DNA of 28,758 nt from Sperchopsis tessellata. Its lineage: Eukaryota > Arthropoda > Insecta > Coleoptera > Hydrophilidae. The notes under the pieces are model-generated. The model worked only from the letters and a program-made list of their open reading frames with translations. It was not told the origin of the DNA and made no database searches. A program made the translations under genes and the position numbers. Of the stretch, positions 1 through 7,680 are shown one piece after another (position 1 is the stretch's first letter; each line of letters begins with the position of its first letter). The stretch is taken from positions 1-28,758 of the forward strand of contig JAWQRN010000518.1 of the NCBI GenBank assembly GCA_033557685.1, written 5' to 3'.

Positions 1-77
1 CTTGCAACAGTGGACGAAACGTCGGCACTTGTCAGAGCCTCTACACGGTTTCCACCCGGAAACAACATTCATAGAGT
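1..77 (+). repeat. R repeat copy 1 (Penelope-type hammerhead-like unit)
   Basis: This is the first of eight copies of a dispersed repeat, called R here. It begins inside the predicted stem II loop (CTTGCAACAGTGGAC), continues through GAAACGTC and ends at CATTCATAGAGT. It is the exact reverse complement of the last 77 bases of the window. Over the part shared with the copies at 5215 and 10667 it is also identical to them. It is inferred to be the terminal (pLTR-like) piece of a Penelope-like element, because the element at 3504-5015 ends in a related sequence. Confidence 0.85.
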
Positions 78-188
78 AAATCTCGTTTGCCTATAATTAT
101 GACAATTACTGGTGTATTCATACTTACTAGCCTACTGTATGTGCACAAGAAAAAGTAAGAATTCCCAACAAATTCTCTTTACTACGGT

Positions 189-413
189 TACAATACCAGG
201 AAGAAAGAAAATTTCACTACACCATTCCACAGAGTGAAAATAGCCCAACAAAGTACTAACTATTTGGCACTACTACTATATAATATACTACCGAAAAACA
301 ACAAGCGGGTGCAGCTGAACCCCTTCAAGAAATGGGTGAAACAAAGATTGGTAGATCAAGCCTTCTATACCATACAGTACATGGAGTCCAGTGTAGAAGC
401 AATGCCACAATAA
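189..413 (+). pseudogene. Non-LTR retrotransposon (Jockey-like LINE) C-terminal tail of reverse transcriptase, fragment
   Basis: An open stretch of 74 codons runs to TAA at 411-413. It starts with YNTRKKENF and contains LYNILPKNNKR and NPFKKWVKQRLVDQAFYTIQ. This is the usual end of Jockey/CR1-type LINE polyproteins: an NTR-rich stretch, then 'YN.LP', then 'FKK.vk.wL....fY'. No start codon or upstream domain is attached; the matching reverse-transcriptase body lies at 677-1935, downstream of this tail, so the pieces are rearranged or come from two insertions. The AT-rich stretch after it contains AATAAA (near 454), fitting a LINE 3' end. The family assignment rests on recognition by eye only. 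Confidence 0.6.
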
Positions 414-532
414 TTTGACTTTTGACCTCTGTATTGTGAATATATATTACAGAGAAATAAATGTAAATGCACTACCATTAATCAGAATATGAAGGTGATT
501 AACAGGTTGTTGATGCTTTTTTCACACACTTT

Positions 533-700
533 GGTAGTAAATGTAATAGACTTCCACAATTATTATCTATGTGAATGGTGTTTCCAGGTGGTAACCATGT
601 AGAAGCTCTGGAAAGAGCTATGTTTCATCCACTGTTTCAAAGCACATTTTCAAGGCAAGTTATGTTACTTCAATGAATGAATTCGACACACTGTACTGCT
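533..700 (-). repeat. R repeat copy 2, old full-length unit
   Basis: This is a diverged but nearly full unit read on the minus strand. It holds GAATTCATTCATTGAAGTAAC, then the TTGAAAATG core, GTGGATGAAAC, a diverged middle, CATTCA, and GTGGAAGTCTATTACATTTA at its far end. It shows that the unit is about 168 bp long and that TTGAAAATG is the ancestral reading rather than a mutation of one copy. It sits directly against the LINE fragment that starts near 677. Confidence 0.7.
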
Positions 701-1935
701 TACTTTAATGGTCATACTGAATGTAACGTCGAAATTGAGTTGAAATCATTTAGTGAAAGTGATGTTGCAATTGCATTGACATATTTAAAGTTTTATAATG
801 TTATGGGTGATGATTTAATCTCATCATATATCCTTAAAGACTTTAGAGAGGTTCTAAAGCTATTTCTTACAGTTATATTAGACCTTGTTTTGCAGTCTTG
901 TACATTTCCTGATTTGTGAAAAATGACAAAGATTTACACTGTTTTAAAAAGTGGTAAATGTCATTATATCACTATTGTTCAACTAGTTTCTTGTCTAAAC
1001 TGTTCGAAAGTATTATTTATAAGTATGTGTATGCTCAAGTTCGTATATGTCTCTTCAATATTCATCATGGATTCATGAAAAGAAAACCCTTTAGCAATTT
1101 ATGTTTAGTGCAATATACCCTAGATTTAATGGAAAATGGTTGTCAGGTTAATGCTATTTGTACAGATTTTTCTAATCCTTTTAATACAGTTTTACAATCT
1201 ACTTTAATTAAAAAATTGACTTTTTGATTTTTCGAAAGGTACTGTCACTTTCGTTGCTTCTTTTCTAATTTGTTCTTATGATGAATTTTTTTCAAAAGTA
1301 TTTGTTTGTCCCTCAAGGTTCTAATTTGGGTCCAATGTTGTTTCTTTTCTCTTATCATATTGATATTACTAAGATGTGCAAACACTCAAAAATCCTTTTA
1401 TTTTTAATTTTTAATGATTCTGAGTGGTTGTTACTGCAAGAAGATGTAACTGCTTTGTGTGAACGGTCAACTGTTAATAATTTAGAGTTTGATATTGATA
1501 AATAACAGGTAATGTCATTTCATCTTGCTATGGTCCGAATACTGTATTAGTATAAGATGAATGAGTCAATTGAAAATGGTGATATTGTTGATTTAGGTGT
1601 CACTTTTGACCTTAAGAAGGCCTTTGATGAACACATAAATGTTATAATTAGTACAGCGTACAAAATTTGTTCTTTTTAATGCATTTGTTGGGAGTAGGAT
1701 TGAATCACTGCCGGTAAGGTTTCTTAGGTTTGTATTTCTACAACATGAAGACTATTTTTCAGAGGAAATATCATTATCAAAGAGAAGAAGGTATCTGGAT
1801 ATTAAATATTTATTCCAACTGCTCAACAATCAACTTGAAGACAATATTGTCAGAACCAAATATGATTAGTCCACTCTTTCGTTTCCATATCATTAGATTA
1901 AAAATTCTTAGAAATATTTTGTTGGACGTATAGTG
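677..1935 (+). pseudogene. Jockey-like LINE reverse transcriptase, decayed
   Basis: Three successive reading frames together spell one reverse transcriptase. Residues such as LVLQSCTFPDL (677-919) are the 'sLqsGtFPd.WK' entry to the RT domain. The next frame (958-1227) has CSTSFLSKLFESIIYKYVY, HHGFMK and TDFSNPFNTV, where FSNPFNTV corresponds to motif A (usually FSKAFDTV) with the catalytic Asp replaced by Asn. The third (1278-1505) has VPQGSNLGPMLFLF (motif B), and the motif C region (usually FADD) reads LLFLIFND, so both Asp are gone. Further on come DLGVTFD and DEHINVII (near 1590-1640) and a thumb remnant to about 1915. Frameshifts, stops and lost catalytic residues make it dead. It ends against gypsy copy A. 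Confidence 0.8.
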
Positions 1936-2800
1936 GCTGACCTTGTAAAGCCATAGTGAAGTTAATCACTTTATTTTAATTGTATCTTAAAGAGTGTCCA
2001 TGAGGAAATTTACACCTTTATCTTCTGGCCAGTCGGTTGTAACGAAGTATGAGTGGTTTTTTTGTAAGCGTCTCAATGTCTCCTTTTAAGGATCCATACT
2101 CTTCCCTGAGAGTTTTTATTTTATTTTCCATCTTTTCATTTATATAGTCAAAACTTTTCTTCAAGTTTGCATCCCAACCTTCTAGAGTTTTTCTAGCTTT
2201 TGTTCTATTTTGTTTTCGCCTCTTCTAGAATGTTCATCCAGTTTCTGTTCTATTCTAGTTTGAATGATCTAGAATTTTCTTCATTTCTTTTGGAATTTTC
2301 TTCAAGTTTGCTTTCCAAATTTCTAGAATTTTCTTCCAGTCTCTGTTCCAATTTTACTCAAATATTCTGGAATTTTCTAGAATCAATGTTGAATTTTCCT
2401 CTAGTCTTTCTAGAATTTTCTTCAAATTTATATTCAATATTAGTTTCAAATGCTCTAGCACTGTCTACAATTCTTCTGGAATTATCTTTTAGCTTCTGTT
2501 CTATTTTATCTTCGCTTCTTCTAGTTTCTGCTCTATTTTGTCTTTTGTTTTCCTAGAATTTTCTTCTAGTATCTGTTCAATTTTTCTTTCGCTTTTCTAT
2601 ACTTTTCTTCTAGCTTGCCTAGTTTGCAGTTTTCACACACTTTTTTTTAAATAATGTAAATTGTTTGTTTTTAATCCGCATTTTGATAACACTGTTACGT
2701 TGTTATGGGGTTCACAAATAACAATTCGACAAATTTAAAGTGTTTATATTTTAAAGTTAATATTTATACAACTTATTGCAACAATATTTAGTCCTCCGCG
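1905..2800 (-). pseudogene. Ty3/gypsy retrotransposon copy A: LTR end, leader and gag, truncated
   Basis: Read on the minus strand from about 2800. The LTR 3' part contains GTTATTTGTGAACC and ends near AACA, followed by GTGTTATCA, a primer-binding-like position shared with copies B and C. An A-rich leader follows, then a coiled-coil coding stretch built of about 45-bp units (EENSRKTEDKIEQKL type, about 2640-2180), then LQPTGQKIKV and SWTLFKIQLK (about 2050-1980), and TMALQGQPLYV (about 1960-1925). In copies B and C the same order leads into Gag and Pol. Here the element is cut off inside gag and joins LINE sequence. The antisense frame of the coiled-coil stretch (2200-2556 plus) is open and rich in Phe, Ser and Leu, but it is an artefact. 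Confidence 0.75.
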
Positions 2801-3503
2801 GACTCGGGCACAAACTAGAATATTCTGGCGTGGTCCTCAGTAGCATAGATTCATAATAATATTGAGAAAGAAAAATCTCCTTGGATTGATTTAATACTCT
2901 TTCAGGCATAGAGACAACATTAGCTACGTCTGCATGTATTCAAGTGATTTATACCAAACTCAGTAAGTTCACCTCAGTAACACTGACAATGATGTCCTTA
3001 AGTGCAGCAATATATTAGAGCTTAATGTTCATTTGCTGTATATAAAAAATTGCAATTCAGAAGACTAGTGAAATTATGCTAATATTTTTAGCGTGCATTT
3101 TGGATTTGTTGCTTCATTTATTGTTTTAAGTTCTGTATTATGCCTTCAGTTGTGTAACATGTAATCTATGTAAAAAAAAAATTTATATAATTTGCTATAC
3201 CACCAAATATAATTGGTTTATGTAATTTTTCGCTTTACTTTTCAGAAGGACAGAGAATGTGTGGATTCTCTCAGTTATTTTTACTTGGTAATACATATAA
3301 AATAAAGAATATATGAATTTTATTTAAAACAAAATCTCTGCTGTCTCAAATTTTAAATAACGAATTTTATATTTGAATGAAAAAATTATAATCATCTTAA
3401 TTCAAAATTTGTGCTGAATAATAGGAGACACAAATTTTAGTTCACGCATTTGGCACACGTGATTTAGCGCTAACAGAAACACTCCAAAGTGAGATGTTTT
3501 TAA
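2800..3503. other. AT-rich non-coding stretch
   Basis: No open frame with recognisable protein and no RNA gene is seen. Up to about 2960 it may still hold LTR sequence of gypsy copy A, but I could not align an LTR boundary. The remainder is AT-rich with poly-A runs and nothing I can name. Confidence 0.5.
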
Positions 3504-3640
3504 CATTGAATATTCAGTGCGGAGACTTCCATGGCCACAGTAAATATCTTCAGGTTTTCCTGGAGATAACCGTGTGTTGGCATTTCATTTTGCCAATGCT
3601 TCGTCCACCTTTGCAGTGGACATTATCAAGACATGTAGCT
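3504..3640 (-). repeat. Penelope-like element 3' terminal sequence with hammerhead-like motif (R-related)
   Basis: On the minus strand the order is CTTGATAATG, GTCC, loop CACTGCAAAGGT, GGAC, GAAGCATTGG, then CACGGTTATCTCCAGGAAAA, and CATGGAAGTCTCCGCACT. The R repeats elsewhere keep the same order: TTGAAAATG, GTCC/GGAC stem, GAAACGTCGG, CACGGTTTCCACCCGGAAA, GTGGAAGTCT. It lies directly 3' of the reverse transcriptase and GIY-YIG remnant on the same strand. This ties the R family to Penelope-like elements, whose terminal repeats are known to carry hammerhead ribozyme motifs. Confidence 0.65.
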
Positions 3641-3944
3641 AATAAAAGTGAAAATTGCTTGGTGTAGATGCTGACCAACTCTAAAAAGTGCTAAGAATAG
3701 ACTGACACATAGCTCTCCCAAGTGCAAGTCATAGAATAAAAGGATTTTCATAGTTTAGTTTACAATGGGAACCTTTTTAAGCAATGTTCGACGTGCCACT
3801 CTCCTATTGGCCGACAGGATCTCGACAGCATATTCCTTACGGAGCTTGATATTTTATAAAACAGTTTTCCAAGAGGGAGCTAGAGGAAAACCATTATTGC
3901 GATTCTGATTTTCCGAATGCTAATACATTTCAATATTCTATTCT

Positions 3945-5015
3945 CTTATTATTCTAATATTTTTGTCTGACCTATGTACACTAAGTCATATGTACATAGA
4001 ATTCTGTATACTCCAGTGGATTACAAAGGAATTTAATCTTTCGACGAAGGAAAGTTGGAAAGTAGTTTGATAGAATGTTTGCGAAGTAAAATTGCTATTT
4101 TCTCTGTTGTGTTATCACATATGGCAAGTAAGGATGGCCAAAAATATCCAGGATCTGGCTAGGAGGAGCGGGATTTTTTAAACATTGGATGGCCCTTTGT
4201 ATAACTGAGTATTTGTATCAAATGGCCATGACCTTCTTGAGCTTACTTAGTTCTATGGATAAATTATCTTTTTTTCTGAGACTGAAAGCTCTGTAGACCT
4301 GAGAATTGACAACTGATATTTTCTGAGAAGGGTGGTGTGAAGATGTGGCATGGAGGTGTTCATGTGCCAGCGATAGACTGAATGGCCCAGTGTGCCATCT
4401 GCAAGCCTTATAACAAGGACGTCCAAAAACGGGACTGCTTCAGAGACCTCAACTTTCATGGTGAATTGGATACCGGTGTGGTGACTCTTAATGTGTCGTA
4501 AGAAATCATCAAGAGTCTCCAAACCATGGGGCCATAACCACAAAAGTGTAATCCAGATATCTAAACCAACATTTTGGTTTTAGGGGAGCAGAAGAACTTG
4601 TTCTTCAAATGCTGCCACAAAAATGTTTGGGATGACCTGAGAGAGTGGGGATCCTATACCGGCATTCGCAGTTTGTTCATAGAACTCGCCACGGAACATA
4701 AAGTTTAATGGATGAGAGAGACTTGTTAGCCAGCAGTTGGCGACTAATCTGAATGGAATCAGTGACGGGAACCTTCATGAACAGAGAAACTACATCGAAG
4801 CTAACGAGCAGATCGTTTTTGTTGAGAACCATATTAGAAATTTTCTGGATAAAATGGGCAGAGTTCTTGAGGTATAATTACGATGTTCCAATGAACTGGT
4901 TGAGTAGGGAGGTGCAAAATTTGGCGAGCTAGTAGGTTGGAGATCCAACGGCACTAACAATGGGTCATAGTGGAACTCCTGGTTTGTGGATCTTCGGGAT
5001 GTAACACATTTATAC
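3945..5015 (-). pseudogene. Penelope-like element reverse transcriptase plus GIY-YIG endonuclease, 5'-truncated and decayed
   Basis: Reading down from about 5010: CYIPKIHKPGVPL and PIVSAVGSPTY (RT palm entry), NSAHFIQKISNMVLNKNDLL, SFDVVSLF (motif A, catalytic Asp kept), GSPLSQVIPNIF (motif B), CWFRYLDYTFVV (motif C, usually YVDDTFVV, one catalytic Asp lost), LETLDDFLRHIKSHH, VPFLDVLV and DGTLGHSVYR (RT tail). A degenerate linker follows with ILLRKHSIK, then TGVYRILC and LVYIGQT at about 4018-3961, the GIY-YIG nuclease signature. The motif order, with RT before GIY-YIG, is diagnostic of Penelope-like elements. Several frameshifts and stops are present. The N-terminal part is missing, and the downstream end is the R-related sequence at 3504-3640. 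Confidence 0.9.
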
Positions 5016-5019
5016 AAAA

Positions 5020-5199
5020 TTTCTATTCTATTGTATCACAACATACAGTTATTGGAACTCATAAATATTGCACATCTAGGTTTGAATAGTTGTTTTAAGA
5101 AGGTACTCTATGGCACATGCATCTAAACATTCTAGGTAATCGGACCACATTTTTGTATTTTCGAGGTTATATTTTAACACATGATAGTTATGTATAAAC
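5020..5199. other. Non-coding spacer
   Basis: Short AT-rich stretch between the Penelope remnant and the inverted R pair. It ends in a direct repeat (ACCTAATAAG at 5200-5209) that recurs at 5424-5433. No gene is seen. Confidence 0.5.
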
Positions 5200-5214
5200 A
5201 CCTAATAAGCGTGC

Positions 5215-5267
5215 ATGAATGTTGTTTCCGGGTGGAAACCGTGTAGAGGCTCTGACAAGTGCCGACG
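5215..5267 (-). repeat. R repeat copy 4, short unit
   Basis: A minus-strand R unit from CGTCGGCACTTG to CATTCAT. It is identical to copies 1, 6 and 8 over this span. It lacks everything 5' of CGTC, so it starts four bases before the predicted cleavage point (GTC|GGC). It abuts copy 5 head to head. The plus and minus open frames across this palindrome are by-products. Confidence 0.85.
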
Positions 5268-5430
5268 TGCAGTGAATTCATTTATTGAAGTAACATCACT
5301 CACCTTGAAAATGTCCCTTGCAATAGTGGACAAAACGACGGCACTTGTCAGAGCCTCTGCACAGATTCCACCCGGAAACAACATTCATACAGATACTAAC
5401 CGTGGAAGTCTATTACATTTAATACCTAAT
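5268..5430 (+). repeat. R repeat copy 5, full-length unit
   Basis: This copy starts with TGCAGTGAATTCATT, then TTGAAGTAACATCACTCACC, the core TTGAAAATG, stem GTCC, loop, GGAC, AAAACGACGG (usually GAAACGTCGG), ACTTGTCAGAGCCTCTGC, CATTCATACAGATACTAACC and GTGGAAGTCTATTACATTTA. It carries several substitutions relative to copies 1, 4, 6 and 8. With copy 4 it forms an inverted dimer that is flanked by the 10-bp direct repeat ACCTAATAAG. Confidence 0.85.
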
Positions 5431-5610
5431 AAGGCTTATTATTTAAAATAAATTTTACATTACCTACATGCTTTTAGACTTCATATGACTATGAATTCCT
5501 GAGTTAACGCATTATTACCCCACATTTGACACTTTACTTGGTACTTATTTTATACCAAATGTTATTCAAATATATTTTGGAGGAGTAAGGTTGTTCCATT
5601 ATATATATAT

Positions 5611-5936
5611 AATTAAGGAAGGTCCAATAAGGAAACAACCAACTATCTAAAAAAGTTTAATCATAAACTAGTCGACCGGTTTCGAGACCTCGCGCCTCAT
5701 CTTCAGGACAAACTAGTTGATAAAGATAATACAATCAAGAACAAATGAGAATATGCATCAAGTCAAAAGGCAGCGAAACAGATCTGTTGCGTTGCCTTTT
5801 GACTTGATGCATGTTCTAGATTGTATTATCTTTATTAACTAGTTTGTCCTGAAGATGAGGAGCGAGGCCTCGAAACCGGTCGACTAGTATATGATTAAAC
5901 TTTTTTAGATAGTTGGTTGTAGACCTTTTTTAATTA
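5611..5936. repeat. Long fold-back element with hammerhead-like cores in both arms
   Basis: The two arms (5611-5780 and about 5785-5936) are near-perfect reverse complements, starting at AATTAAGGAAGGTC and ending at its complement, and centred on AGATCTGT. The left arm has a short extra insert near 5625-5635. Each arm carries CTGAAGA, a GAGG/CCTC-type hairpin, GAAACCGGTC and a palindromic ACTAGT on either side. This matches the order of a hammerhead ribozyme core (CUGANGA, stem II, GAAA, NUH, stem I). This type of sequence is typical of Penelope-like terminal repeats. The whole structure sits just upstream of the exon at 6014, possibly in its intron. Confidence 0.85.
5847..5888 (+). ncRNA. 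Putative hammerhead ribozyme motif (right arm)
   Basis: CTGAAGA at 5849-5855 fits the conserved CUGANGA core. GAGG (5857-5860) and CCTC (5868-5871) can form stem II, followed by GAAA at 5872-5875. A minimal stem III of A-C/G-T leads to GGTC, with predicted cleavage after C5881. Stem I can form from GAC at 5882-5884 with GTC at 5846-5848, then a bulge, then TAGT with ACTA at 5838-5841. One extra U between the core and stem II departs from the consensus. The left arm encodes the same motif on the minus strand. No activity can be claimed from sequence alone. Confidence 0.5.
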
Positions 5937-5985
5937 TAAAAAAATGTTATTGGTAAAAAATATATCAAATTAAAAGGCATTGAAC

Positions 5986-6276
5986 ATGGATGGTAATATT
6001 ACATTATTTTCAGCTACTTTAGCATCAGCATCAGAGGCGACGTGGAAAGTTTCCACTGATGATATAAGCCATTTAAAACAGGGATTAGTGTCAATATTCA
6101 ACGATAGCTTTAGCAAACAACTTATAGAAACGGCATATGTAAGTAGTATTACTTGAAAATTAATTCATTTACTAATTTTTTACATGTTCTAGGATCAATC
6201 TGAAGCTGATAAAAGTTTATTGGAAGTACTATTAAGGAAAATAAAACGTCTTATTAAGTTTGTACCAGTAAAATAA
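5986..6276 (+). CDS. Unrecognised host gene, last two exons (partial)
   Basis: Exon 6014-6138 follows a good acceptor (TTATTTTCAG ending at 6013). It ends at the donor GTAAGT, followed by a 54-nt intron (6139-6192, ending TTCTAG) and the exon 6193-6276 with TAA. The frame is continuous across the junction: ASASEATWKVSTDDISHL, SFSKQLIETAY, then DQSEADKSLLEVLLRKIKRL and KFVPVK. AATAAA at 6317-6322 is well placed for polyadenylation. A frame-compatible ATG at 5986 exists, so the coding part could begin there, but the acceptor suggests an internal exon (phase 1) with further exons upstream. The intron size matches those of LRRC59 here. I do not recognise the family; the tail is charged and probably helical. 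Upstream exons are not visible in this window. Confidence 0.55.
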
Positions 6277-6316
6277 TCTTATTTATTAATAATTTTTGTA
6301 CTCTTATTTTTTTATT

Positions 6317-6322
6317 AATAAA
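6317..6322 (+). terminator. Polyadenylation signal AATAAA
   Basis: A canonical hexamer 41 nt after the stop of the two-exon host gene fragment at 5986-6276. It is inside an AT-rich stretch, so chance occurrence is possible. Confidence 0.4.
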
Positions 6323-6639
6323 CTAGTTCATTTGTGTTATTTACATCATCTGTAAGTTCTCTATTCCTACAACCTAGAGTGATTTATATGACAAGCAAAA
6401 CAGTATAGATATGACAATTATAATTTAATTAGTTACATTGCATGTTACATGTCGTAGAGAGTGAAGATTTGAGAAAATATACAAATATTTTACTCCTTAA
6501 TCAATGGCATATCCTATGTGCAAGGTTTGGTCTATCTCACATTTAAGAAGAACGTTTTTTATTATCTTTGCTATTTAGAACCCCATACTATTATAGATTT
6601 CTCATCCTCACTTGTGAGGTACTGTTTGCTGACTCTCTT

Positions 6640-7150
6640 TTCCAGAAAATTAGTATTATCCCACCCTTCTGGTAATCATTTCTCTCCCTATTTTATACTG
6701 TTCTTCCCTTAAAACCAACATCGTTATCAAAAAATTTCGCACTGCTGATGTAAATTCAACATCTTCATTACTTATTACTAAAATTAAGATAAGAGCTTTA
6801 TATTTGAAAATGTCCAGACTTGCAATTTTGAGGCCACATTTATTTTTCAAGTCTCTTCTCAGTAGTGTGCCATCCATGTTTTGTAGATCCTAATCTATAC
6901 TCATAGTTTAACGATTAAATTGATGAGTTGTTTCTTTCCAAATTTTCACGCACTTTTATATATAGTCTGACAATTGGACAGTCATTTGTAGGTACATGTA
7001 TTGCTTTGTTGTCTACTATGTCCAAGGTTTTCGAATATTTTATCTACAGGAATATAGACTCATCCATTCACAGATATCTTTTCCCTTCAGCATGATTTTT
7101 TCCACTGAATAAAATCTTTCCAAAATTGGAATTTGCTAAGGTCTTTGACC
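6640..7150 (+). pseudogene. LINE reverse transcriptase scraps
   Basis: The clearest part is at 7006-7107, with LLSTMSKVFEYFIYRNI and HRYLFPF. This is the 'ISLLs..SKvfEk.iy.ri......l.p.QhGF' segment of LINE reverse transcriptases. Upstream (6690-6880), with frame changes, there are weakly LINE-like residues (SLPILYCSSLKTN). Downstream, 7126-7383 is open (85 codons) but I cannot place it in the domain. The same RT segment occurs in the better preserved LINE at 958-1030, so this is a second, more decayed relative. Confidence 0.5.
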
Positions 7151-7439
7151 TTAATCATTCAGTTCTTGTTAGTAAAGTACAGGTTTTGGTTTTCCTCATA
7201 TCTGCTCTCCTTGATAATTTCATAGCAGATCTCAATATTCTTCCGAAACTACTGCGGAACCTCTATACCACTGAGCACCATGCCAGAATATTAAACTCCG
7301 TGCTCGAGTCTGCTTGTAACCAAAGCCGCTTCAGCCTAACCCAACGGTGTCTCGATCAGTCCAGATTTGCCTCGAATAGTTGAGAATGAATACCATCTGT
7401 CTAAACATCCAGCTGTTACCTGCAGCCCAAAGTTATATA

Positions 7440-7680
7440 GAAATGTGATGTATTCAGATGATTTACACCCACATAACTACCACTATGTAACAAACTGTAA
7501 TTTATTATAGTGTAATTTTAAAATAAACACTTGAAATTTGTGGAACTGTTATTTGTGAACCAAATAAAAACAGTGTTGTCAGCTGTAAGGTTTAAGAAAG
7601 AAATAAGTAAAAAAAAATGCAATTAAAAAACTACATTAAACAGTGTAAAAAAAACTACGTGTAAAAGAAAAAATGACAAA
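7440..7680 (+). other. Gypsy copy B: LTR 3' end and leader
   Basis: Sequence from about 7505 (TTTAAAATAAACACTTGAAA, GTTATTTGTGAACC, AACAGTG, TTGTCAG) aligns by eye with the same region of copy A (minus strand, 2790-2690) and copy C (17940-18015). This gives an LTR end near 7575 and a primer-binding-like start just after it. The leader is A-rich. I could not find the 5' boundary of the LTR. Confidence 0.5.

Noticed and set aside
2200..2556. 118-codon plus frame rich in Phe, Ser and Leu (hydrophobic repeat protein?)
   Set aside because: It is the antisense of the gypsy gag coiled-coil repeats; similar frames appear antisense to the same repeats at 7841-8146 and 18214-18934.
5202..5451. Overlapping open frames on both strands
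   Set aside because: They lie in the inverted R pair, a palindrome, and contain no independent protein signal.
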